This document shows, in pieces, positions 44,688 to 54,360 of a stretch of 64,000 bases of DNA; position 1 is the stretch's first letter; every line of letters begins with the position of its first letter. Made by a program: the position numbers and the translations under genes. The DNA lies in the NCBI RefSeq assembly GCF_914767665.1, contig NC_059504.1, positions 30,310,001 through 30,374,000 on the forward strand, given 5' to 3'. The DNA is from Harmonia axyridis (Eukaryota; Arthropoda; Insecta; Coleoptera; Coccinellidae). A model generated the notes under the pieces. The model made no database searches and was not told where the DNA came from. It was given only the letters and a program-made list of their open reading frames with translations.

Positions 44688-45436
44688 CAGGGTGATCAAT
44701 AAACATTCCCTCATGGAAGAAATTGCATATTTCAAGAAATCTTGAATTTATCGTTAGAATTATTTCGAGAATTGCAGTTTTTTCACCCTATACGAATGTC
44801 TTTCCTACATTATGATCAAATTATTTGAGGAAACTTCTAATCAACAAACTGCATGAAGAATAGAACAAAATCAGCAAATATTTGAACTTGAAAACAATGA
44901 ATCAAAAACTAAATAAATAAAATATTTTCAGTTCAGCAGGGATTGTTCAAAATAGTAATCTTCCATTTCAACACATTTTCGAGAACGTTGACTGAGTTGT
45001 TACAGATTTCGCTATCGTATTCGGTTGAGATTTAATAATATCTCGCACATCAATAATTCTTTGTAGCAAATGCTTCATACTGTTAGTCTTTACCGCATAG
45101 ACCTCCTCATAATGAATAATCCAAGGGTGTCAGATGAAGGAATAGAGGAGGCCAAGCCACATTTCTACCTTTGCCAATCCATTTGTGTTCAACAGCCTCA
45201 GTCAAATATTCACGCACTTTTTTTGGTTAGTACGCAGTAGATCCATCATGTTGCAACTAAAACGTTTCCATTGGAATGTTTATTAACAAATAGAATTATG
45301 TTTTTGAAAATTTCCATGAATTTCTCCTGTCTACCTATTTTCAAAAATATTAGGGCAAATCAAACCATTGTTATTGTAATTACCGCACCAAACATTTAAC
45401 GAGATTTTAACTTGGGATTGTTTATTGATCACCCTG
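44688..45436 (-). mobile_element. Decayed DD41D transposon with CAGGGTGATCAATAAACA ends
   Basis: Inverted ends CAGGGTGATCAATAAACA are exact and flanked by TA (44686-44687 and 45437-45438). The sequences just outside (44615-44687 and 45437-45510) are also inverted copies of each other, so the ancestral element may be larger. The minus strand carries transposase remnants. Confidence 0.82.
44800..45265 (-). pseudogene. DD41D transposase remnant
   Basis: Reads QHDGSTAY, then VREYLTEAVEHKWIGKGRN, then WPPLFLHLTPLDYSL. Counting from the D of QHDG to the D of LDY gives 41 residues between, the same as in the intact enzyme at 47904. At least one stop lies between. The SPD normally found before LxPLD has decayed to LFLH. 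Confidence 0.7.
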
Positions 45437-45524
45437 TATAGGTGCCAAGCAGCAAATTTAGAATTTATAATGAATTAATTTTTTTGTGGTTATGATAACG
45501 GAAAAAAATGTTATTTTTTACGTA

Positions 45525-46015
45525 CAGGGTGATCCAATATTCACGAAAATAGAAAAAGTCTAAAATTTTCCTGGTCCGGATCTGATTTATTCGATTTCAG
45601 ATATTGTGACGGAAGACGATAGTAATGGGTGACGAAACTTCAAATTTTGAAATTATTCGTTGGTCTAATTGAAGTGTTATTGGACTATAAAAAAATTCAC
45701 TCATAAGGGAATGTTTATTGATCAGCCTGTATGACCATGCCAAACAGAGATTTAGAATTTTCATTATGAATTAATTATTTGTGGTTACGACAACGGAAAA
45801 TAATTCTAATGTTCACGTACAGGGTGATCCAATATTCAATAAAATAGGAAAAGTCTGAAATTTTCCTAGTCCGGATCTGATTTACTCGATTTCAGAAATA
45901 TTGAAGGAAGGCGCTAGTAAAGGGTGACAAAACTTCAAAATTTTAAATTATTCGGTCGATTAGTTAAAGAGTTATTGATCTGTGAAATTTCACCCATGAG
46001 ATGAACATCACCCTG
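45525..46015. repeat. Two tandem MITE-like copies with CAGGGTGATCC ends
   Basis: 45525-45729 and 45820-46015 each begin CAGGGTGATCCAATATTCA after TA and end CAGCCTG or CACCCTG before TA. The flanking ~80 bases (GTGCCAAGC ... GTGGTTA) are duplicated with them, so they form a tandem duplication of about 290 bases. Another CACCCTGTA end lies at 46125. Confidence 0.65.
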
Positions 46016-46390
46016 TATATCCCAAACGAAGGCACTCAGGTGATTGAAACCTCTTGATATGAGTCTTCCATGATGTCCTTAATTCATGGTATCCATTTGT
46101 CGCATTCTTCCCGGGACACCCTGTATAACAAATCACATATCTTGTTCAAAAAATTACGTCTTATATTCGCACTCTGAACTAACATCGGTTAAGTCCTAAT
46201 TGAACGCTCGATATATTAGCGTGAAGATCGAAACACCTACCCTAGAAAATTTCTTTCCTCTAGATAGCGGGTTGTAGATGCTCGTTGACACATTAAGTCG
46301 ACAAGTGCACATATTAAGAGAACGCTTACCACCCCAACGGGATGGCAGGAGAACCCGTCGCAGAATGTGATTAATAGTGGTTAGAACGTG

Positions 46391-46424
46391 TATATAAACC
46401 CCAGTTAATTAATATCACATCAGT
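46391..46424 (+). promoter_or_regulatory. Core promoter candidate: TATA box and TCAGT initiator
   Basis: TATATAAA starts at 46391, and the arthropod initiator TCAGT lies at 46420-46424. The initiator A is 31 bases downstream of the first T of the TATA box, the canonical spacing. The surrounding 46150-46750 is less AT-rich and not repeated elsewhere in the window, so it may be host promoter DNA. No coding sequence I can identify follows. Confidence 0.45.
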
Positions 46425-46431
46425 CGACGCT

Positions 46432-46440
46432 AGGGGGCGC
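46432..46440 (+). promoter_or_regulatory. CTCF-like motif
   Basis: AGGGGGCGC fits the insect CTCF core AGRKGGCGC. It lies just downstream of the core promoter candidate. A second, inverted match is 93 bases on. Confidence 0.35.
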
Positions 46441-46532
46441 CGATATCTGTATATTCCTATGTTTACCGATGAATAATTCATAAAAGTCACCCACTACAAA
46501 TTTGAATTTCGAGAGATAGTCCCCCGATGCGA

Positions 46533-46541
46533 GCGCCCTCT
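46533..46541 (-). promoter_or_regulatory. CTCF-like motif, opposite orientation
   Basis: GCGCCCTCT, the complement of AGAGGGCGC, again fits AGRKGGCGC. With 46432-46440 it makes a convergent pair. Short motifs occur by chance; this is only a candidate. Confidence 0.35.
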
Positions 46542-47209
46542 TCAGTCGAAGCGTTAAAATTATACAAGATGCTCACGGTTCGGTTCGATTCAGCTCAATG
46601 GAATCAAGATTCAAAAGGACTGTTTATCTCCCGTTTGAGATTCTCCATTTATTTTTGAGATAAATCGGTCGCCAGTTTGAAAGTGGCCCCGTCATCGTCG
46701 CTTTTGTGGCGGGTTTGTGGTGATGAATATTGCCTTCTGGATTATCAGGGACCGATATACGATTTCAACCAGTTGCTACTACATTTGGAAGATTATTGAA
46801 GAAAATTTTTTCAGTAATTAGGTGGACAATCTATTCATTTTACCATACCTTGTAGAACTAAAAATCGTACGGGAATATCTCACTTTCACAGAGATTCAAG
46901 GTTATATTTCATTATTTTATGTTGGTACTTGGATTTATTTATTTTCTGTCAGTTCTGACGACCAACATTGTTCATTGCAAAAATCAATAAAGGTGTCATT
47001 AATTTCGATATCAAGAAATGAATTATAAAGAATAAAATAATCTTAATAGTCGTATAGATGGCTCATTCAAAAAGATGGTTTTTAATTTTTTGAACTTCTA
47101 AAACACTATCATTGCCTCTGTACTTGTATTAAAAATAACTACATATTCAGGAGAAACAAGTTTTATCATTATATTTTTTCTATTTTTAATGTTTTTTCTA
47201 TTCTTTATA
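46542..47209. other. No recognisable gene
   Basis: One short frame at 46822-47028 begins with ATG but has no recognisable domain or splice context. Otherwise AT-rich sequence leading to the transposon end. Confidence 0.3.
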
Positions 47210-49790
47210 CAGGGTGTCCCATAAGTGGCACGTCACAGTGACACCGGAGGTATGTCAGCTAAAGAGGGACCTAACCAGCCTAACATGACCCCAGTAAAAG
47301 TTGCATGGTTTTCGAGTTATTACCAAATTACGTTTTTTAGTGAATTTTCACCTTTTTTAACATTGTCAGGGTCAGAATTCTGCTGGAAAGCTCTCGAAGC
47401 TTATTTTTTTTGTTGTAATGGAATCTTAAATAGTTATTTAAGATGACATGAGTATGATTCTGTCAAACAGTTATGTGGATTTCCGTAAATTAATGGATAA
47501 ATCTTGATTTCAATTGCTAGCAAAACGAGAACTTCGACTTTGGACACCTGTTGTGAAAAAAAATCCTTGAAACAAAACGAGCAAGTAACATCAAAAAATT
47601 GGGCATTTTAGACAGATTTAGAAATGGTACAATACACGAATCTTATGCCCATAAAACTAGGTATTTTCATCATTTTACCGATGCCCTACTTAACTAAGTT
47701 GAAACTAGGAACCCCGCTATCAGGTAATTTTGCCGCTTGCTATGACATTACATTTGATACCGGGCTTTGTTATTATTTGTTAAAGTCACAATAGGGAAAA
47801 AGATGGATTATGGGAAGCGAAAAAGGAATATTATTGAAAAAAATGGTGAATCAATTAAAAACAGACTTAACTTTCGATTATTCATTTAATTCTTGAATCT
47901 AACTTACAGCAAATGTTCAAACTGTTTCCCTCGGACTCTAATGCATAAATGACACCGTTTTATAAAATTACGATTCAATTTTCTCAAACTAATTTCCGAT
48001 ATGGTCCGGGCTGCGTCGAATACGCGTTCACGCAATTCTTCCTCGCTTCTTATTCGTTTTGCATACACTTTGTCCTTTAAACATCCCCAATAAAAAAAAT
48101 CCAGTGGATTCAAATCCGGGGATCGCGGTGGCCACAGTATGGGTCCTAATCGCCCAATCCACCTGTCGGGGAATGTGTTGCTGAGGTGCTCGCGAACCCG
48201 CCGAGCGTAGTGTGCCGGGCAGCCATCTTGCTGGAACCACATCTTCTGCCTGAGTGCCAACGGCGCGTCTTCCAATAATCCTGGCAGGTCATTTTGAAGC
48301 ATTTCCAGGTAGTTTGCCCAGTTTAAAATAGCTGGCAACTCGACCGGTCCTATTATTTGGCCGTTAAAAATTCCCGTCCACAAATTGATTTTGAATTGGT
48401 ATTGGAACCGGTCTTCTCTTGTTTCGTGCGGGTTTTCTAGTTGCCAGCTATGGATATTATGTAAGTTGGTGTATCCGTCCCTTCTGCAGGCCGATTCATC
48501 GCTCCACAACACTTCATTAAAAAAGTTGGGATTTTCTCTCCACTTTTGTATCATTTTTCGACAAAATTCAACACGCGGTGCATAATCAGTCGGCTGTAGA
48601 GTTTGTACGCGTTGAATGTGGAAGGGATGGTATTTGTTCCTGTTCAAAATTCGTTGTGCCGAGGATTTGGGGACTCCAGTACGGCGTTCAATATTTCGCA
48701 CTGAAGTTCCTGGCTCCGCTCGCACTTCTTCTAAAACGACGTTGTCGTCAATCGTTCGAGGTCTTCCAGATCGGCTATTCGTCCCTGGTAGTCTGCCCTC
48801 GCGATAAGCATTTGCAGTTCTCAAAATGACTTCGTAGTTGGTAGGATTACGATTCGGATATCGTTCCAAGTACAACCTTGCAGCCAATCTTGCATTGTAA
48901 CTCACATTGCCTCGATTTGAAACACGCCTGGTTTCGCCGTAGACTAAATGCATGTCAGCGTACTCACTATGAGTAAACTTGTGATTCGCCATGGTTGCAT
49001 ACACAAATCAGTGTCCGATAGAGTGCCGAGTTGTCACTTTATTCCACAAATAAAGAGTAAATCAGAGTCCAGAGAAATGCCAAGTCGATTTTAGTTAAGG
49101 AACACACGAAAACAGAGACACGGAGAACACGGGGATCGCACGAAACGCAAGGTAACGAACTGATTTGGTTTGCAGGGCCATCGCTGCTCGTGCTACATGA
49201 TCGAACAAAGCACTCTATCCATCCCTTTCTTTACCAAGAAGATAAAGAGAGACAGAACAAGTCTCTCTCTAGGGACGGCTAGCGAGGTGCATAGTTTTGA
49301 ATTAGTTACATAGGGCATCGGTAAAATGATGAAAATACCTAGTTTTATGGGCATAAGATTCGTGTATTGTACCATTTCTAAATCTGTCTAAAATGCCCAA
49401 TTTTTTGATGTTACTTGCTCGTTTTGTTTCAAGGATTTTTTTTTCACAGCAGGTGTCCAAAGTCGAAGTTCTCGTTTTGCTAGCAATTGAAATCAAGATT
49501 TATCCATTAATTTACGGAAATCCACATAACTTTTCGACACAATCATACTCATGTCATCTTAAATAACTATTTAAGATTCCATTACAACAAAAAAAATAAG
49601 CTTCGCGAGCTTTCCAGCAGAATTCTGACCCTGACAATGTTAAAAAAGGTGAAAATTCACTTAAAAACGTAATTTGGTAATGACTCGAAAACCATGCAAC
49701 TTTTACTGGGGTCATGTTAGGCTGGTTAGGTCCCTCTTTAGCTGACCTACCTCCGGTGTCACTGTGACGTGCCACTTATGGGACACTTTG
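47210..49790 (-). mobile_element. DD41D (rosa-like) Tc1/mariner transposon with ~510-bp inverted repeats, apparently complete
   Basis: 2,581 bp, flanked by TA at 47208-47209 and 49791-49792. Ends read CAGGGTGTCCCATAAGTG at the left and the inverse of CAAAGTGTCCCATAAGTG at the right. The inverted repeats continue to about 47722 and 49279 with few differences and a small number of indels. They enclose a single intact transposase gene. TIRs of this length are unusual for Tc1/mariner elements I know. The right flank is copia-derived unit sequence; the left flank is not, so the target was rearranged. Confidence 0.9.
47904..48992 (-). CDS. DD41D Tc1/mariner transposase, intact
   Basis: 362 residues from the ATG at 48992, chosen because it sits in CAACCATGG; the four codons upstream start with GTG. 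The N-terminus has a DUF4817-like segment (SEYADMHLVYGE, ERYPNR). A GRPR hook lies near residue 76, and a second helix-turn-helix (VPKSSAQRILNR) near 107-118. The catalytic triad is D165 (WSDES), D256 (WFQQDG) and D298 (NPLDFF), with 41 residues between the last two, which marks the DD41D group. The C-terminus ends FEHLL, as in related remnants. In the family the enzyme excises the element and reinserts it at TA. No stop or frameshift is seen, so activity is possible. Confidence 0.93.
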   Translation of the reverse strand: MANHKFTHSEYADMHLVYGETRRVSNRGNVSYNARLAARLYLERYPNRNPTNYEVILRTANAYREGRLPGTNSRSGRPRTIDDNVVLEEVRAEPGTSVRNIERRTGVPKSSAQRILNRNKYHPFHIQRVQTLQPTDYAPRVEFCRKMIQKWRENPNFFNEVLWSDESACRRDGYTNLHNIHSWQLENPHETREDRFQYQFKINLWTGIFNGQIIGPVELPAILNWANYLEMLQNDLPGLLEDAPLALRQKMWFQQDGCPAHYARRVREHLSNTFPDRWIGRLGPILWPPRSPDLNPLDFFYWGCLKDKVYAKRIRSEEELRERVFDAARTISEISLRKLNRNFIKRCHLCIRVRGKQFEHLL

Positions 49791-49799
49791 TATTCATTC

Positions 49800-50175
49800 A
49801 GAATTAACATTAGTTAAAACGAAAAAGTCATCCACGTACAATGCAACATCAATTATCAAGTTATTTTTTGATTTAATGTATATACAATGCTCAATTGTTG
49901 ATCTTTTGTAACTAATATCTGACAAAATTTAATTTACTATATAGGACATAAATTGCCCTGTTCAATTTACTTCTGAGTAAAACCCAGAGCTACAAGCTTG
50001 CTCTATAACGTAGCGAACCATAACCATTAAGCTTTTTCTTAACACCCAGTTATAGTCCAATACACTGGCACGTTGAGGATGTTCTGCAATTTCCCAGGCA
50101 TTATTCTTGATGAACGAATCATATTCTTCCTCCATCGCTGCCTTCCATTGCTCTCCGTCCCATCTAGACAGTAAC
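49800..50175 (-). pseudogene. Copia RT N-terminal part, minus strand
   Basis: From 50170 down: GEQWKAAMEEEYDSFIKNNAWEIAE, the classic start of copia RT, then RASVLDYNWVL, a degraded RYVIEQACSSGFYSEVN stretch, and the VDDFFVLTNVN box near 49860-49815. This copy keeps the RT start that other units have lost. Confidence 0.8.
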
Positions 50176-51017
50176 TAGATGTATCTCCTATCTTCTCAAT
50201 TTTCTGAAACATATATGTAATCTTGAATCTTATGATCTTGAACTGTCTTTGTCTTTGATCCTCATTTCGATCTTCTCAATTCTTGATTAGTACTGATATT
50301 TGGACATCTGATATATAGTCATTATCATGATTCATTTCATCACTAGCCCACCACTGAAATATGATTATCTAGGGATATTTCTATATCATCCTTTTTTTAT
50401 GATAACTACATCTCGATTGGTACTAATGACATTGTTACCTATATTCTGTATCCCTTTGATCGTTCACCAAAACCCACAAAAATCATTTTTGTCCATATAC
50501 CTTCAAGAAATATGCAAGAAAAGAGTATGCAAAATACATTGATACAATTTTCAGATTCTAAAAACGCCTTAGTTCTTCAGGAATGTCCAATTGGTCTTTC
50601 CAATTGTTGCAATTATTAATTGTATATTATGTTCCTTTATAAATATGAAGAATACGTTCTATTCAATAGGGCTCTCTCTAGAAATCACTATTTGGTATTC
50701 TAAATCTATGCAACCTATATAATTGTAAATTATATATTGTATTATTTTATAAATTATGAAAAATAACCTACTATTAACCAAATTTTTAGATTTCAAAAGG
50801 TGTCCTTCTTTGTATTCTACATACATTACATCATATCATTCGCATATGGAATACAGTTCGAGATAGTCGTATATTTTCCGGCTCTCCATTGTTTTGATAG
50901 TTCTGGGTATCTATATTTTGCTGAAATTTTTGATAGAGAAATATAATCGCTTGTTGATTGTATACAGCAGTTAGAATTTGTTTTTGAAGTCGACTTTTAC
51001 GAATCTGAAAATTCAAA

Positions 51018-51683
51018 ATGGTTTCAACATCCCAACAACAATCTGACGTCCGTGATATCATCAATGCATCTTTAATGGATGATAATTTCTTATCAAGTCT
51101 CGCTGAATGTGTTGCTAGTAAGGTGATTGAAAAACTTAACAGAAAGATTGAATGTTTGAATACGAAATCAGCTGAAATTGAATCCGAGGTCGTTAAACTG
51201 AGGAGCGAGAACATCAACCTCAAAAATCGTTTGAATAATTTGGAACAAAAGCAGAAATCTAAGACGCTTAGGATCATTGAAATTTCACCTGTAAATAATG
51301 AAAATGCTCAAATATTAGTCCAGAGAAAGTTGAGTGAGAAGTTGAAATTAACGAAGAATGCTTTTGAAATTGACCAATGTTATAGACTAAGATCAGTTGG
51401 GGGTAATTCGGGTATGAAACCCCCTTTAGTAACTTTTACTACTTCTGCTGGACGTGATGTCGTATATAGAAATAAATCTAAGCTCAAAGGGACTGGTATT
51501 TTTATAACTGAGGATCTCACAAAGGAACACTATAATTTGCTTAATATTTCTGAGACAAAATTTGGGTTCAAGAATGTGTGGACGTCGGAGGGAAGAATTT
51601 TTGCACGGGTTGATGATAAGATACACAGAATTCGGAATATGGATGATTTGCAGGGGTGCGAGGATGTGCATTCGGAGAAATAA
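51018..51683 (+). CDS. LINE ORF1 protein (coiled coil, nucleic-acid binding)
   Basis: 221 codons from ATG. Residues 35-90 form a heptad-like coiled coil (VIEKLNRKIECLNTKSAEIESEVVKL ... LNNLEQ is read as separate runs). The C-terminal half (about 90-205) is basic and matches the layout of insect LINE ORF1 proteins, with QCYRLRS, PLVTFTTSAGR and IFITEDLTKEHYNLL. In the family ORF1 binds element RNA as a trimer or multimer. The frame is intact, although ORF2 is dead. Confidence 0.75.
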   Translation: MVSTSQQQSDVRDIINASLMDDNFLSSLAECVASKVIEKLNRKIECLNTKSAEIESEVVKLRSENINLKNRLNNLEQKQKSKTLRIIEISPVNNENAQILVQRKLSEKLKLTKNAFEIDQCYRLRSVGGNSGMKPPLVTFTTSAGRDVVYRNKSKLKGTGIFITEDLTKEHYNLLNISETKFGFKNVWTSEGRIFARVDDKIHRIRNMDDLQGCEDVHSEK

Positions 51684-51784
51684 GTGCAGGACTTGACTCT
51701 TACATAAAGTTCTTTTTTTTTTCACATACACCTTTTTAATAGCTATAGTTATATATATTTTTTTCTTTCTTTGAGTTATATAGT

Positions 51785-53492
51785 TTTGATTTATTGGCAC
51801 TTACTGAGACTTGGTTGAGGGATGATCCAGATGAGTCTATTTTTATTGATGGATATTGGTTTGTGAGAAATGATAGGCTTACTCGGGGAGGAGGTACGGG
51901 TATATACGTGAAGGATAGAATTAATTATGAGGTCCTGAATTTCCAAATTAAACTAGAAAATACTTCTATTATATAGTTACAGTTAATAAGGTTAAAATGT
52001 TATATTGTGTTATTTATAAACCTCCTAAAGTTGATAATAAGATTAATTTACAATTAGTCCTTGATGACATTAAGGATGTAATGCTTAAGTCTGTAGCAGT
52101 CGTTGATAAAATTGTTTTACTAGGTGATATGAATGTTGATTATTTGAAGGGTGATAGTCCTGATTGTCTTTCTTATATTAATACATTAAACAACTTTGAA
52201 TTGACGCAGATGGTGAGTCAGTCAACTCGAAAGGATGCTCTTCTTGATCATGTCGTTACCAACGTACCGGATATTGTGCACACGGTTGATGTTGTTGATT
52301 ATAATTTTAGTGATCATGATCTGGTTAGATTTTCTGTTTCTGTGGATGGTCATAAAAGCTGTCCCAAATATGTGTTATATAGGAATTTCAGAAAATTTTC
52401 ATTGAATTCTTTCCAGAGAGATTTGGAAATGTCTACCTTAGGTGATATTTTGAAAACTAATGATATAGATGAGAAGGTAGAAATCCTAAATAGTGTTCTG
52501 GTTGACATATTTGACAGACACGCCCTTCTTGTTTCACGTCGCATTACGAAACCGCGGGCTCCTTGGGTATCTGTTGAGATCGAGGAACACATGAAGTCTA
52601 GAGACAGAGCTAAGGCAAAGTTTAGAAAGTCGAAACGGTAATCAGACTGGGTAAGGTATAAAGAACTGCGCAACTTGACTACTCTAAAAATTCGTAAAGC
52701 TAAAAGTGAATATTTTTCTACTATTTTTCGAACTCAGAATGGAAGAGATTTGTGGCAGCAACTCAGATGTATGAATGTGGGTAGAAAACCTAGTACTGAG
52801 ATTCCGTGTGGTCTCTCTGATCCTGATAAATTGAATAACTTTTTTGTTCATTCCATACCAGATAATCTAAATAATTCATCGGATAGATTTCTCAGGTACT
52901 ACTCTTCTGACACTTTTTGCGAATTTGAGGAGAAAACATCTTTTTCATTGATCGACGAGGCATTAGTTGATAAATATTTGCATGAAATTAGATCGAATGC
53001 TTCGGGTTCGGATAATTTGAGCATTTCATTGCTAAAGTTGTGTTGTCCTTTCATTCTGAAGTTTCGTGTAAATATAATGAATAGCTGCATCTTAAGTAGA
53101 TATTATCCTTTGGCTTGGAAAAATTCTATAGTTTTACCAATACCTAAGAGGCGGAATATTGAACAGTTTAGTGATCTACGTTCAATTAGCATTTTGCCTG
53201 CTGCCTCTAAAATATTCGAGAAGGTTTTGTATTACCAGATTATTAAACATCTAAATGAATTTAAAGTACTTCCGGAATGTCAATCAGGTTTTTGTAGTGG
53301 ATTCAGTTGCATGACTGCTCTTCTCAAAATAAGTCATGATATTATAAAGAATTCTGGAACTCTCTTGGTCGAATTCAACGGATACAGAACAACTGTATAA
53401 GATTTATCTTCGGTATTAGAAAATTTGAATTCGATCATTATTGTCTCGAAATGTATAAGGCTTTTTTTCATAATATTTTCGTCAGGGTTTGA
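51785..53492 (+). pseudogene. LINE ORF2: endonuclease and RT, core deleted
   Basis: Endonuclease pieces: LALTETWLRDD, RGGGTGIYVKD, a stop near 51976, then VIYKPPK, LLGDMNVDY, LLDHVVTN and FSDHDLV. RT begins SNASGSDNLSISLLK, IPKRRNIEQFSDLRSISILP and QSGFCSGFS. At about 53365 the sequence jumps to a C-terminal segment (RIQNNCIRFIFG, FHNIFVRV) in another frame, ending at 53492. The catalytic YxDD region is missing. The first ~40 endonuclease codons also appear lost. Confidence 0.82.
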
Positions 53493-54360
53493 GTGAAAAA
53501 GCAGGGGTGTATGGCTTCATCACCATCTGAACTCCGCCCTGTGATTGATTTTTTCTTGTGTTTTTTTTGGAATTGTAATATTTTTTTTATTCTCTTCAAT
53601 AAAGACATTATTATTATTATTATATATACATCCTATATAATTGTTGATGATATATTGTATTTCTCAATAAATTATGGAATGGAAGAATAATTTGTTGCTC
53701 AACTGAATAAAGTATTGATGAACCTTGGAAATGAGGGACTTCTTATAACCTGATTTCTCAGATGTAACACCTAGATATGATATTACGATTGCATGTGAGG
53801 CAACATAAGCCATGGGTTTTTGAAAAGTAGATCTATTCATTCTGCCTCTTTTCAGTTTATTATAGCTATACCGAATATTCCTAGAACAAAAATTTCACTG
53901 TAGGTCATTTCATAGATCTTATCGAATGATAATGTAAATTCAATATTTTTTAAAACTGAAAATAAACATTGAATGCAGTTTCTTTATTTCAATTATTGAT
54001 TCAATTGTAACTTCATTTCAGGGCGAACAAGTGAATATCCAATGGAATGATAGCCCTCGAAATGTATCTATTATTCATTGAATTGACTTACAAGAATATC
54101 AATATTTTCATCGGCAGAACATAAAATGACAAATTTCCTATCAAAGTTGAAATTCAGAGAAAAATATGCTAATAATTGTGTATTGCAACTATTAAATAGA
54201 CAAAAAAGGAACCATAAAAAGGATTACAACTTGATTAACAAACTTTTTTTGTCAATTTTTCCCTTCCAATCATTAATTGAATTTGGACTTATGAATCATA
54301 CATGTCCCTATAAAGAAGAAATGTGCTACTTTGAAATCTGAATGTTGGGATTGTATTATC

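Larger units (their letters stand above)
50830..53640 (+). mobile_element. Two-ORF LINE (Jockey/CR1-like) with an internal RT deletion
   Basis: A 5' UTR of about 190 bases, ORF1, a decayed endonuclease, N-terminal RT, then a jump to the extreme C-terminus of ORF2. It ends with AATAAA and an ATT-repeat tail at 53600-53625. It sits inside the inverted unit copy. Confidence 0.82.
49791..54360 (-). repeat. Inverted partial array unit, with a LINE insertion
   Basis: Read on the minus strand this reproduces the 23960-24990 part of the unit, including the block that ends in copia RT. It starts at 54352 (GATAATACAATCCCAAC) and is interrupted by a LINE at about 50830-53640; GTATT(T)CT occurs at both junctions. 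The right end abuts 54361, where unit 4 resumes. Confidence 0.75.

Noticed and set aside
46822..47028. 68-codon ORF downstream of the promoter candidate
   Set aside because: No recognisable domain, ordinary AT-rich composition, no conserved counterpart; length is expected by chance.
48028..48829. Several frames on both strands within 48028-48829
   Set aside because: They overlap the intact transposase in other frames and have no independent support.
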